Below, in pieces: positions 34,620 to 47,964 of a stretch of 64,000 nucleotides of DNA. The stretch is from Ophthalmolycus amberensis (Eukaryota; Chordata; Actinopteri; Perciformes; Zoarcidae). The notes under the pieces are model-generated. The model was not told the DNA's origin. It ran no database searches and was given only the letters and a program-made list of their open reading frames with translations. The position numbers and the translations under genes are program-made. The stretch is from the NCBI GenBank assembly GCA_024529925.1, contig JAFEUB010000909.1, forward strand, positions 1,023,501-1,087,500. The letters are read 5' to 3'. Positions within the stretch are counted from its first letter, which is position 1, and every line of letters starts with the position of its first letter.

Positions 34620-37600
34620 CTAGAAACAAATCACAAGCAAGTCCAATGAAAGTCTGATTCAGCCCTGTTGATCCTGGATGAATGATAAAGTACATACTCA
34701 TGGCTACCATACCTGCAGCACAGCATAGTTGCTAAGCAGAGAGCAGCGCATCGTGGAGGTGCTGCTGTCACTGTGGACCAGCTGACAGCCCTCCTGGCTC
34801 CAGCTTCCTTGTTTCTCCAGAGCACTCAGGCTCCACTGGGCTGCCACAGCATCAGTACCAGGAGACAAGTGGCGCAGCGACACCCAGATGGGCTCTGATT
34901 GGTTCCACCTGCTGCAGCCGTCTGTCAGAGAAAGGGGGGGAATTGAACTGAGATATCAGTCACAGATACTTTCATACTTTTAGATATTAGTCAATCTGAG
35001 ATGTCCATTCTATGTTTCCTCAGTTTGTCTCATTTACTTTTATATTGCTTCATGAGTTTCTACTCTCAACATCCCTCAGAGACTGTGATGAACTGTGCTT
35101 TTCATTAGTAGGTGGAAAGAGCTAAAATCAAATCAAATTAAGTAAATTCCTTCATCTACAAAACTAGCGCTGCTGTTGGCAGAGAAAGTGGCTTCCTGCT
35201 TCTTCTTCAATAGATGTTTCTCTAAATTCAAATAGTTAAAAATACAAAACATTTTTTTGACCCCGAGACGTTATTGTTGATGTTATAGATAGTTGCCATT
35301 CTGTTCAAGAAGTACGCTACATAGTCGTGGCACTTAAAATATTCTGACATGATGTCATATCTTACACGGCCATCTACAACAAGAATAAAAAAGGCGCAAA
35401 AAATGCTAAGCGTCTTTTAATCTGTATTTTTGAACAAAGGTGGTTCCACAAAATGAGCTGAGAGGCTTTCTCACCTAGGCCAACAAATATGACAGGAGTG
35501 TTGATGCTACGTCGGCGAGAGTGTTCCCCAGTGCTGCTTGAGTTCCCGGAGAGAGGGAAAAAGCTGCCGGTTCTGAAGGCTACAAACTGCAGCTTACAGT
35601 CCGCAGGAGCATCAGGAGGAAACAGAGTAGCTGGGAGAGTCACAGAGGCCAGGGCTACTGAATTCTGAAGAAACAAAACACAATTTTCATGCTGAAATCC
35701 ACCAGTACACCTTGATGACTGTGAATGCAGATACGATAGGTTAATGATGGCACAGTATGCAGTAACAGTAGCAACGAGTGGACACAAGAACGGGTGTTCA
35801 CACCTTACCTTTAGGGGAAAATTGTTGAGGGAGGTGTTATGGGAGCCGGTGCTGCAGCGAAAACGAAGCGGCTGCTCATGAGCGGACTCTGACGTGTCCA
35901 TTCCCAGGCTGCCAGTGAAGTCCTCGCGACGCTGATAAGCAGTGCAGGTCATGCCAGTGAAGTAGGCTGTTCGAATGAAGTGAGCCTCCATCACAATGTT
36001 TCTAGACACCTGCACGTATCAAAATCAAATATAAATGGTAAAGATTTTTTCCATATATTGTCATGTCCTCTTCAGTCATCCAGACAATAGAATACGGCTT
36101 ACATTTCGCTTATATCATTTCTGGACATTCCATTGTTTTGCTGAATTACTTGGCAACATACATGTATTTCCTGTTGTTACAATGAACTATAAACATATTC
36201 AGTAAGATTCTCTGGAAGCTCTACTTGCTCTGGTAAAAAAAGGAGAAGTTTGTGAAGAGATTTAAAAAAAGGTTTCAAAATGTGGGATGATCGTCCCTAC
36301 CATGGAGAAGTCCTGAGCATGACTGTGTAGCTGAGGCCAGGCCAATGTCTCCAGAGAGTAAACTATGGAGCTGCAGGCTCTCTTCTCTCTCTGGGAAAGA
36401 GCGAGGATCTGGTCATCCACCTGCATCACGTTGCTACCCATCTCGACCAACACCTCTGACAACTGGAACACACACACACACAGAAATGTTACGATAAAAG
36501 GATAGTAATGTAATATACACATACTTGTATATAGCCATTTAAAATATGGAATGCAATCTTACTCACCTCTCGCAGCTGTTTGACATAATCCATAAACTTC
36601 TCCATCATTTGCGCCACATACAACACATCCACAGAGTCAGTGAAGCCTGCAGCCTCCAGGGTGTACGTGCGCACCTGATGAGCCAAAGTGACAGCATTGG
36701 ATGCATTGATGGGTCTCTGTGAAGAAAGAGCAAAAAAAAGGGCAAGGTTAAATACATAGTGTTTACTGAACAGGAAGCATGTAATGTAATAAACCTAAGA
36801 GCTACTGACCAGGATGAATGTATGCAGGACACGGGTGATGCCATTAGTGTAGTGACAGTCTGAATAGTCAGCCTCCTGCCAGTTTCCAGAGCGGTCACAA
36901 TGTCTGGAGGCTTTTTTCTGTTCAATACCTCCCTCCATAGACAGGGAGGGGTAACGCAGCTGCAGGCAGTACTGATGTGAGGTGATGCCTGCCAGAGTTC
37001 TGGGCCACCTGGGGATTAAAACCATAGAAGAGTAAGACCATTGGATCTTTACACGTGTACTAATAATTACTGTAAGTGTAACTAACCTGAACTCCCCACG
37101 GTTGTTGACAACTTTATCCTCTGGACAGAAGGAGGCACTGTTCTCCAGCACCAATATTTCAACACTGCGAGACGCATTTCCCCGCCCAGTAGAAACCACA
37201 CACTCCCACTCTCCCTTGGCCTCCACATGTACGTTGAATAGAATAAGCTCACTGGATAAAGAGGATAGAGACAGCTCATTATAACACACTATCGCCATAT
37301 GCTCCATTGTGTGCCTGAACTTGTTAAACATTCATCATTTTAAGTTCAAAAGATCATTCAAATTAGCATAGAGGACGAAAGAGAGCAGTCTGATTGCTTG
37401 GGTAACTCAAGTTCCTGTACCTGGTGATGAAGGTGCAGTCATGCAGCACACTGTTCTCCAGCTGGACACCCATCTCTGGGTCAGAGGTCACCAGCTGACC
37501 ATTGTGACGCCAATGTAAGGTGGTGATCTTGTCCACCAAGGCGGCGGTGCAATGGAAGGGCAGCCGATCGCCTTTGAAGACCACCTGACGCTGGGACGGC

Positions 37601-40600
37601 AGCAGCGACAGGGTGTGCAGCTCCAGAGGACCGTCTGAGCAACATAGTGGGAAAAGACGGAGATACGACCGTTACACATCATCCCACTGAATTATTTCTG
37701 CTGCTCTCTCATTACTCAATCTCAGCTAAATGTTTCAACAGAAGCCATTACAAGTCTGCTGTTCTGGAGCAAATTTGATGCAGACAGCACCAATTCCGAA
37801 ATGCAACCCTCAGGATTAGTTGTCAACACGGCACACTGATACTTTTAGTAATGTGTCCCTGCTGAGCTGCTGGGATTCATTTGTTTCAATCCAATTTGGT
37901 GTAGTGATCCTTAAAAATACAGAGATGATCTTTTGCGCTGATACGAGTCTACTGGCATTGTTATTCACAAGCCAATGTTCTCTGAAACAAAGCGGTGAAC
38001 CGCCTCATTCTAATGCCTCATTCTAGCCAGGCTCTCACCACAGCTCAGCTGACTTTCCCTTAGTCCACGCAGGGGCTTTCCCCTCAGGCTCCTGGGATAG
38101 GCACACAGGGTCTCGTCCCCCAGCCGGGCTGAACTGCTGCGAAAGTATCCTGGGACCCAACGCAACCCGCAGTCACATGACAGGTAGTCTGAGTTGAAGT
38201 TCCTGGAGAGAGAAGTGATGGTCATTTGTCATTATTGTCACTCTACCTGGCTCAGATGCATTGTTATTTCTTCATTATAGGATCAACATATCATACCTGT
38301 GCTTGACAAAACAAATACTGAAAGGCTTGATGCATATTTGTCAAGTGACAACAAATGTTGAATTAGAGCCACCCCAGCACTACTTCTGTTACATATCACA
38401 GATTTGTTGGTTTTTTTGCTCTCAAATTAATTGACTGTTTTATTCAATAACTGGCAGTAACATACATTCAAATCAAGCTACTCTATGGTTGTCTTGGAAA
38501 TATGTGTATTTCATCTACAATTAATACATAAAATATCCAAACTCAGACAAATACGTGTCAAATAAATCATCATTTATAAATCTTTAGTTTTTCTTCAGAC
38601 TTGAAGCCGTAGTGAAAACAAACCCAAGGCAAAATAAAAATTACGTTTAAATAAACTTTATTTTTGTCAAGAATATTTATTGTTTTGGTCATATATGGAA
38701 TGCTGTGAGAGTGAATTTGTTGTGGTTTTAATGCCGACATTGTCTAATACTCACACGAGCTTGAGGGACGGCAGCTCCTGAAACACACCCGGGTCCATGG
38801 TCGATACGATGTTGCCAGAGAGGTTCCTAGCAGTACACAAAACTAGACATGAACTCCATAGCTTCCACACAATGCAGAAAGTAAAAATATTTTCATCGGA
38901 TCTGTCTCTTACAGTTTAGTGAGATTGGTTAACCCCTGGAACATGTCTGCAGCCAGGCAGCCAATGCGGTTGTTGGATAGGTCGCTAAAAGTGAGAAAAG
39001 ACAAAAGAATGTGCTGGTTATTTTTCAATCAGGAGGACTCAGTCACAGGCACAGATTGTGATATCTTGACTCTTTCAATGCCCATGTTGTTTTTGTGATA
39101 TCAGATCAAACGCTACATATCCGACATAGAAGGTAAGACCGCGCAGGACCTCTTTCCTGGTCTTATTTATAATAAAATAAATAGTGATTTTCCACAGTTA
39201 GAAAGCTTAGAACGTTAAACATGAGCATGCACACGCTCTCTTATCTCTACTCCATGGGACCCAGTAAAGGTTCATCACTGATGGGGTAAAAGCAGGGCCC
39301 CTGTCCTGCCATCCACCTCTGAGTGTGATGTATAGCCACAGCCAGAGAGGGATCTGCTCTGCTGCACCTCTGACACTACCCAGTAGAGAGCTGTCCAGAG
39401 CATGTGTTTATCTCCCCCTGTTTGTTTTGAAAAGCTCCAGACCTTGCAGGGAAAACACAAGTAGGGGGAGGAGGGAAGGGGAGTCACGCGGTGCAGCCCA
39501 GACGACCAGCTCCGACCCACGCCACAACCAGGCCTCTGTGTCCAAAGACGCAGTGAGCGAGCAGCCGTCCTGTCACTTCCAATGTGTGTTCCAACGTGTG
39601 AGGAGAAACGGCGTGGCCCTGACGTTTCCACCGTGGCGGACGCGACACACTAGAGACGACATTGCAGGGGCCCCGCAAGGATCGGCAGAAACACTTAGTG
39701 AAGGAGGCCCTTATTGTCACACTAACACCAGGAGCTCAATATAACACATGACATCTGTCATGAGCTGCCAAAACAGTGTCTGCTTAAGATGTGAGGGGAT
39801 ATGTGGGCCTGTCTCTTTCAACAACTACTGTTAAACGGTGCTCGTGTCATGTTGCTGCACTGAACCAGAATCACGTTAATGTCTACTTACAGTTTCCGAA
39901 GCTCAGAAAGACCCTGGAAGGCTCCAGGCATGATGGTGCTGATTAGGTTGTGCTTGAGGTCTCTGAGGAGAGAGAAAATATTAGGTTGATGAGAAAATGC
40001 ATCTAAGGATAATGATGATATGTCTAAATAAACTGTTTTACATTTTGAGAGATAGCACGTTTGCTTCCTCTTCCTACCAGCACCTAGCTCACGAATTAAC
40101 ATCTGATATTTTGTTTGTTTAATCCGTTCAAAAAACAAAATGTAAAAACAATATAATTAGCCATTTTGTTACCTTCTTTGAACAGGGCCAGGCTAGAAGT
40201 TTCCCCTTGTTTCCAGTCTTAATGCTAAGCTAAGCTAACCCCCTGCTGGCTGTAGCTTCAAACTTAACAGATAGAGAGAGAGAGAGATCGAGGATGTAGT
40301 ATCGATCTTCTCATCTAACTCTCGGCAAGAAGGCAAATTAAGTTGCAGTATTTACCAAAAGGTTAACACTGAGACTTCAAGACAAGGCTTCTCTAAGTTT
40401 AAGGGGAGGAGACTGGAAACACATGCAGGTACTCAACAAAATAAGATATTATCCAGATCTAAAATTGCTAGTCATATTTCTTCTTGTTTGAAAGACTCTT
40501 CTTGTGGCAACGTTGGCCATTGGAAACCATGAATATTCATTTCTTGACCTGCCTTTGAAGATCGAATTTAATACTATCTGCTGCACTTTTCTCCACCCTC

Positions 40601-43600
40601 TTCCCATTCAGCACCCACACCCATGTGTTTAACTATTCAGCCAGATGCCCATCGCCATCAGCTAACCTGCATTCGAGTTTGAATCCAAGACGTTTTCTTT
40701 TATTGGCCAGGAGGGAATAGCGAGGTTAAAACAGGTCAGGAGACGGATGGTTATCGGCAGGACATAGCCACTGTTGTTTGGAATGCCATCCGTGTTCCTA
40801 CAGCATAGAAAAATCCTGCTTCCATTGGACCGGTCACAGAAGAGGATTTCCTTCCAGGAGCTCAAAAAAAATAAACGCCGTAGCTGCATTTTTGTCTAAT
40901 TCACTTTAACCCAAGAAGCCACTTTGGTAGGCAAGACCTCAGGGGACTTTCTGGTCCTTTTTCCCACCAAAATGATCTGTCACTGCTGCTCTCGACCACG
41001 CTGCCACACACCAAGTAGAACCTCAGGCATCTCTTAACCATTGTCTTGTCCGCTTTCCATGAGATGAGCTATTTTGATCAAACTAGGGCAAGAAAATTGT
41101 TTTCGAAAATGGCTTCCAGTAAATAATTATACTGTGCAGCATGGCTGTGAGAGAGTCAGAGATCAGGGGTTTTGCAGTTGGTCCACACACTTGCTGAGCC
41201 ATCGTTCACATCTGGATTATGGATGGGAGACAGGTTATAATGATGGAGCAAAAGCTATCTGGCCTCAGACCAAAAGGCTGAGTTCTGTTGTGTTTGTCTC
41301 AAAGCAGAGAGCCTTGGACAGCTCAGTCCAGCTCTTTGAGTGCATGCCAGCTTGTCACTTTGCAACAAATTCACAGCTGTTAAAAAGGTGGAGACATTTC
41401 CACCTCTATGATTCTGAGAAAAAAATCAGCTTGGAACTATTTTTATTTCCCTAATCAAATATGAGTGTGTGTGTGTGTGTGTGTTTGACAGAGAACAATA
41501 ATACTCTCCAATGTGTGTGTGTGTGTGTGTGGGCCTGTCACAATGTATGTGGTAGTCTTTGTGTGCCTATGCGTCCCGCTCTGAATGTACAGTTTCTGCA
41601 TGTCAGTAGCTGTATAGGATTTGTTAACCAGAGAACAATACTGCAGGTTCCAGTCGTGTCCCGGGGCTCATTAGTGCAGCGATGAAAGACGAGGCACTGC
41701 CCACTATTTCCTCTCTCTGATGACTGTCTCTTCCTCCCTGGCTGTCCTTTTCACACTCATACACACACACATGCTTTTGGTGTGTAACACTGACCTCCAT
41801 GTATATACTGTAAAGGGATAAAGACAATCCTACAAGTAAGCAAGAACGCATGAACCCCAAATCCTGATTAGGTTACTAGATAACAATCTCACTTTCAAAC
41901 CTCATGTCTAAAAAGACTAAAATGTTTCTGCATGTTTCTCTTGTCATATTATCTATTGGTGATATCATGTACTCAAACGCTGCTAATTCCACTCTCAAAT
42001 AAGTTATTTTATGACCAACTGCATCATGTTATCTAAAGGGGCAGTTGGTCATTGTGCTTTTTCCTTTGTGATCAGTGAACAAATAGGTTTGTCCTCATAC
42101 TGAAACTTACTGCATTGTTTTAATTTTAAACACTATTGTACATTTCAATTTTAACAATACTGGACCAGATCTCAAGACTGGTTATTTTTTTTAATCTCAT
42201 ACCTGTTTGATGGTAACTATTTAAGTAATTTTTCTGATGCAAAATGGCCTGCAAAAATAAGTGTAATGTGTTGTGTGTCTAACCAGAAGAAACAAGCATG
42301 CACAGGAGCATTGGTTTAGCTATTCTTAGGAGACATCACATTGGGTTACATTCTTTGCCTGGACATTTACGGCAAGCTAAAGCATACATGCATGGTCCTA
42401 AATGAGCTGCAGAGACTTTATTTCAATGAGAACCACACATTGGCACATGCAACTGATAGTGAGTAAAGCTTTCTGAAGATAAACCTTTTGCCCAGTTTGA
42501 TAAAACCAGCCATCAACAAGCAATGAATAAACACACTTTATCACACATCAAACACCTTTATTTTCTACAGTCTGCTCCTTTATACCCGGCTTGATCGGTC
42601 ACAGTGTTGTGTGTGCTTTGGCCTGACGAGTATCAGCAGTCCACTTCTTCTGATACACTCTCTTATCACCAAGCTGGGGAATGTGGAGGAGCTCACCACA
42701 GCCAACAGGACTTGAAGCACTCGCCAAGCGCTGAGCCCTACACCATAATCCAGGCTAAATCTGTGCTGCAGCCCCTCGCCACTCGCCCACACTCTCAGAT
42801 GTGTATCCAGCTTTATTTCAAACCTACAGTACAGCAGCTCGAGCAGGCCTCATACTCAGGCGATGACTTGTCTGTGTGCCCCCTGGAGTAGACAGCGCCC
42901 TCCCTGACAACAACTTCACAGCTCAGTGGCCTCACCACTGATGACAACAGCTGTCACCAACCAAGAGGATTATAGCAGAGACAAGAAATACTTCAAAGCC
43001 TCACGCTTGCAGAGGATGAACATATCAAAGTTGAAAAAGTTAGAAGTTGCAACTTGTAGCTATTACTTTTTTATCATCTTCAGTAGCAGCATACTTCATT
43101 AAAAAAGGCTTCTTGATGCGTGTTGACGCATCATTATTCCTCTTTGAGTTATGCTTTGTAAACTTGGGAGTGCAGTGCTTTATCCTCATCGCCACATGTG
43201 GCCTGTGTGATGGGGTTGCGAACTTGCGACAGACTCAAGCTCACTCCCAGCCCAGAAGGGACCATTGTCTGCTGCCGCTGGGCCTAGAAGCATGCGGCTG
43301 CCATTAAGAATGTCTATTCCCTCCTCCTGATCAATGGGACTGGTCCTCTGAAGAGTCATTTCTCTGTGGGTATATGGGATGAGCACCTGGGCCCCATGCA
43401 GGCTGGAGAGGAGCGACGTGCTTGTAGGGCAGCGAGAGGCTAATAATGAAGACATGGTCTGTAAAGCGCTCCAGACGTAGAGTGCTCCATTATCAGGAGC
43501 ACAGCGACAGGGACTGGAGTGCTCCACTGACATTGTTCAGGCCCTGGACCCGGAGGGAGCTGGGAAAATGATTGAAGCCAGGGAATGGCCACTCATTATC

Positions 43601-46600
43601 GCCAGACTGGAATCAAGAATTTCCTGTTCCTGGAATTTTTAATTGCATTACAGTGCCAATTTATGAACTTAAATCATATTTATATCTAGTTGCAAATAAG
43701 CAACTGCCTGAAGACAGAAAAAGATACATGTGTCTATAGATGGATTATAGGTTTGTTGTGAAAAAAAAGCAAGGGGGGGGGGGGGGGGGGGTAACTGGCA
43801 CCTTGGTTCCTGACAGAGGTCAGTGGAGACCATTTTTGTGCAGCGTGTCATTTCCTGTCTGGTTGGCGTGTCTAGCAGAGGCCCTTGCTCGTTTATTTTT
43901 ACAGTTTCCTTTTTCTCCTTTTTTTTACTAGCTAGCTTTCCCCTGTAGGGAGGGGCAGGTGGGTTAGGGGTTTCAGTACTGAGCAAAATCGTCCCCGTGT
44001 ATGGCCCCGCATACCCCACCTCCCTTCTCCTCAACACACTTGCTCACAATGGGGGCTCTGTAACACTGGCCCCAAACGTACTCCTGCCTTCCCCCCAAAA
44101 CAGGAAACCGGGATCTGCGGAGCTCTTGTTTTCCTATAATTTCCTGCTTTGCTGCCCCTTCCCCAGATTATTTTCTTTATTTTTTTTCTGGTTTTCTCCC
44201 AGATTGGTAATCAACTTGTTATCTGTGTTCATCTGGAAACCAATTTCTTCGGTGCAGCCAAGAAGGTAAAGGAGGATAAACAGACGATTACATTCATAAC
44301 ACTGCTTTCATTTGGATTACTATTGGACACATACTTGAGATTTCCTGTTAAACCTGGACAATCACCACCTGATCGTCCCCGGCCATTACTGTACTATGGT
44401 TCAAACGAAGGCTCTGCTCATGACTGACAGTAACATAAACTGTGGACCCAACTGCACAGAAATAGCAATATACACTTTTATTTGAAGTGTAAAATGTCCG
44501 AAGTTGATTATATGTTTCTATAGTTTGCAGCAAGACGAGCTGGAGATTATTCTGCCAAGGAAAACTTTGGAACCACGGACTATTATTGACTTCAGTTATG
44601 GCTTTTGGAGCGGCAGAGAGAAGGGGGCGATGCCCGTTTTGGCAGCTCTGTTGAATTTTCTTGAGATCTACCAGCGAACCAAAGAAAGTTTAAGATTTTA
44701 ATGGGACATAAGTACATCATAACATTTGTCAGATGAATGAGGATTCATCTGTCAAAGGCAGCAAAATGCTATTTCCTTTCTGTTGTTACACTGATCTTGA
44801 TAATATTTATGAAATAATATTAGTTTTATTTGGTCAAAGTGGGTCATTTGATCTGAAAGACCAAAACGTTTCATAGATCATCTTCACCAACAAGTTACTG
44901 GACATATAATTGAAACAATGTGCACATTATAACTGGGAAGGAAACAGGAACAAACGCCTTTCATTCAAATTATCAATGAAAAGGCAGACTCAAGTCCGTG
45001 AGTGAATTTTTCCGCCAGTAGGTGGACTACAGCATGTAGAGAGTGGGAAGGGGGAGGAACAGCGAGAGACCCTGTGAGCTGGGAGAGGGGAGATGCAAAA
45101 ATAAAGCAGAAAAGGAACACAAACGGAAGTGGGGGGAAGTAAGTCCAGAGAAAGCTCAAGTTCCTCTGGAGGAAAATGCCATTGAAACCATATCAAGTTT
45201 GCCGAATGAGAGTGCGAGAGAGAGAGTTACTGGCGTATAAAGTGTACAATTTGGTAATGGGCTTATGAGGGGGCTCACTCGCTGTTTCAATAAACCCCCA
45301 GAGCCATGACTGAGCTAGGCTTGCAATACAAACACACCCCGTTCCTTCAGTTTATCTGAAAGACACATCTGGAGTCTATCAACTCCAGCAGCACCCCCCT
45401 TTCTGTTTCCACTCTCCAGCACGCTTAACCCCTTCCTCACCCGCTCCACCCCTTAATGTCATGCACTCTCATTAGGTGACTGTTGCCTAACTGGGGGCCA
45501 AACAATGACGTTTGCAGACAAACATACGAACACAAATGTTAATTTTCTTTTGAGGGAGAAATGAGACTCCCATGTGCAACCTCCACAGCTGGCCTTTGCT
45601 CTCTTCAGAATGGTGGGCTCCTACAATCTGAACCCTGTCTTACCCAGACTGGTCTAGACAGGAGGGCTCCTCGCCATCGCCGCACATTTTGCACTGTTTT
45701 TACATGCTATAACGCTGCCCACTTCTGCTTTGTTCCCACTCAAGGTAATTTGCTTAGCCTGGGTGGAAATAACGTTAATCTCCCACGAAGAAAAACAACC
45801 CCAGATTTATATAAGACAAACTGCAGGAGTGTGCTTTCCTTCCCTCCCTCCCTCCCTCCGTCTCCCTCTCTCTCCAGCCACCATACCATCTTTAGCCATC
45901 TTGGCTCCACTTCCCCTGTGTCAGATGGTAAAGTTGTTTAAGTTGGACAACTTCCTAACCCCAGCTGCTCAGAATGGCAGAGGCGATTTCAAGGTTGGTT
46001 TCAGAGAGGCTCAGGCAAAGACTGAGTGGCCCGTCTCGACATTTTTCTAACAGATACCATCAAGTGAAAAAAGTAATGAATTAGCCTCAGCATTCGTAAC
46101 CCTAAAGTGATAATAGTGTATATATTCTCTATCACGCAGACATGCATATAAAACATCTGCACATTCTCATGCCCTGTGTGACTTTCAGTGCAAAATTTCC
46201 CAAACACAAACAAACTCCTTATTTTCTGCTGTTGAATGAAGCTGTTGTAAGTCAACAAGAGGTTTTTTAATAATCTTGCATGATATTTCCTGTGCATACT
46301 TTTCTGTAGTGCAGCAAAAGTAAAAGTGCAGTCATGTAAGGTAGATCCATACTGCATTTCAGACTCCTTTGTTGACAAATTCTATCATGCTGCCAACACC
46401 TTTGAGCATCTAACCAGTTCTAACCACAAGCCTCACTCCTGGCTTTCAGTCCTGTTCACTGCAGGCGACCTGCTGCTCCCTCATCCATCATCATCGCTGC
46501 CCTCTGCTCTTCCTCTCTGCTCCCTCTCAACCGGTGGGGTGAGCAGACCTGATAATGAGCGCCCCTTGTGCCCCTGCCTGCCTGTCCTGTGTCCCATGGT

Positions 46601-47927
46601 GCAGTGGGGCCCAGTTGGACAAGAGCCAGACTGCCTCGACCCTCTCTTTGCTCATTATTCTCATTACCTCGCCTCAAATCAGCGCAGGACAGGCTGCTGG
46701 GATCTGTGCTTCCACAACTCATAAAGGTCCCGTCTCGTTAGAGGGGCAGCCAGCGTCGGCACAAAACAGGAAGGACGTGCAAAGAGGTGGAGGTACTCAA
46801 ACAGGTACACAGGTACATTATAGAAGGCCCGATGGTGCGTACGCATATGTATGTGACTTATTTTGCATATAGCAAGCACCGCCACAGATGGCAGGTATGA
46901 TTCAACTAGTGTTTCATCCAAAAGCTGGAAAAAATGAGGTATTCCAAGATCCAAATGTAGCTGTTGGATGGCAAGCCATTTAAAAGAGCTACAAAAACAC
47001 TGTAGTCCAGTAAGAGGGCAAAAACAAACAAGGCTAAATTGCTCCTTTGCACTTGGGTGGTTTGGCAGGTTATGAAGGCAATAGTGGCTTTGAGGAGGTT
47101 TGTCCCAATGAAAGGGCTAACTGTGTAGATTGCTGCACTGTCTGGCCCAGGCCTGGAGGAGGGTGGCCCGCTCGGGAGCTGCATTCTCCAACTAACAACG
47201 GCAGATCAGACTGCATTCAACTCTGAATAGATGTCTGGTGTGAGCACGTGGTGTGAGTGTGCGTCTGCTGAGAGAGTTACCAGACTCATTTGAAACGACT
47301 GGACAAGAAGCGAGGGTGCCCATACTAGGAAACACACTCCGAGTTTCAGTACACACTTGGAGTCACAACAGAGATGGACCAAGAGTGAGAGTTGTGCAGT
47401 CAGGGAGCAGACTGTTTATCCTTGTCGCATAGGGGAAGAGATGCAGTGTAATTCCCTGATGTGTGTTTACTCAGCCCTAGTGGGCTGGCCTTTGATTACA
47501 GCACTGACCACATAATATGAGTAACTGTTCACAACTGCTCGAAATGACAAGCACATGTAGACGATAGACTGGAAACAATGAGAGGACCTGAAGAGCGATG
47601 GTGGGCTGAAGAGACAGAACAAAACTGAGATCTCACAGTACGGACAAAAACTCAGTTAAACCTTAAACGGACTTCTATATGCATCCCGTCAAGGCCTTCC
47701 ACTGAAACGGTGAATTTCAATGTGGCATTTTTCACAGAGGACAGTCATTTTAACCATGAGCTCAGATGTAATTATAAGCTGTGCAGCGCTCAATTAAAGG
47801 TTGAAGACGTCAGAATGAGTGAGCAGACCTCCACCGCTGTGTGTCAGAGAGCCAGCAGAGGTTGAGGCAGAGGAGTGAAATGAGGCCTGCATGATTTACG
47901 TTATGTCCTCTCCTCACACAAGTATGT

Positions 47928-47964
<37 letters not shown>

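Noticed and set aside
39325..39744. 139-codon plus-strand frame in an adgra2 intron
   Set aside because: A locally G+C-rich stretch, open on both strands, with no domain, splice context or poly(A) signal.
42604..42891. 95-codon plus-strand frame in an adgra2 intron
   Set aside because: No similarity recognised and no neighbouring exons; a small unique gene cannot be excluded, but nothing supports it.
44149..44701. Short plus-strand frames with a hydrophobic start
   Set aside because: Poly-T-rich sequence gives Phe/Leu runs; no exon structure or similarity.
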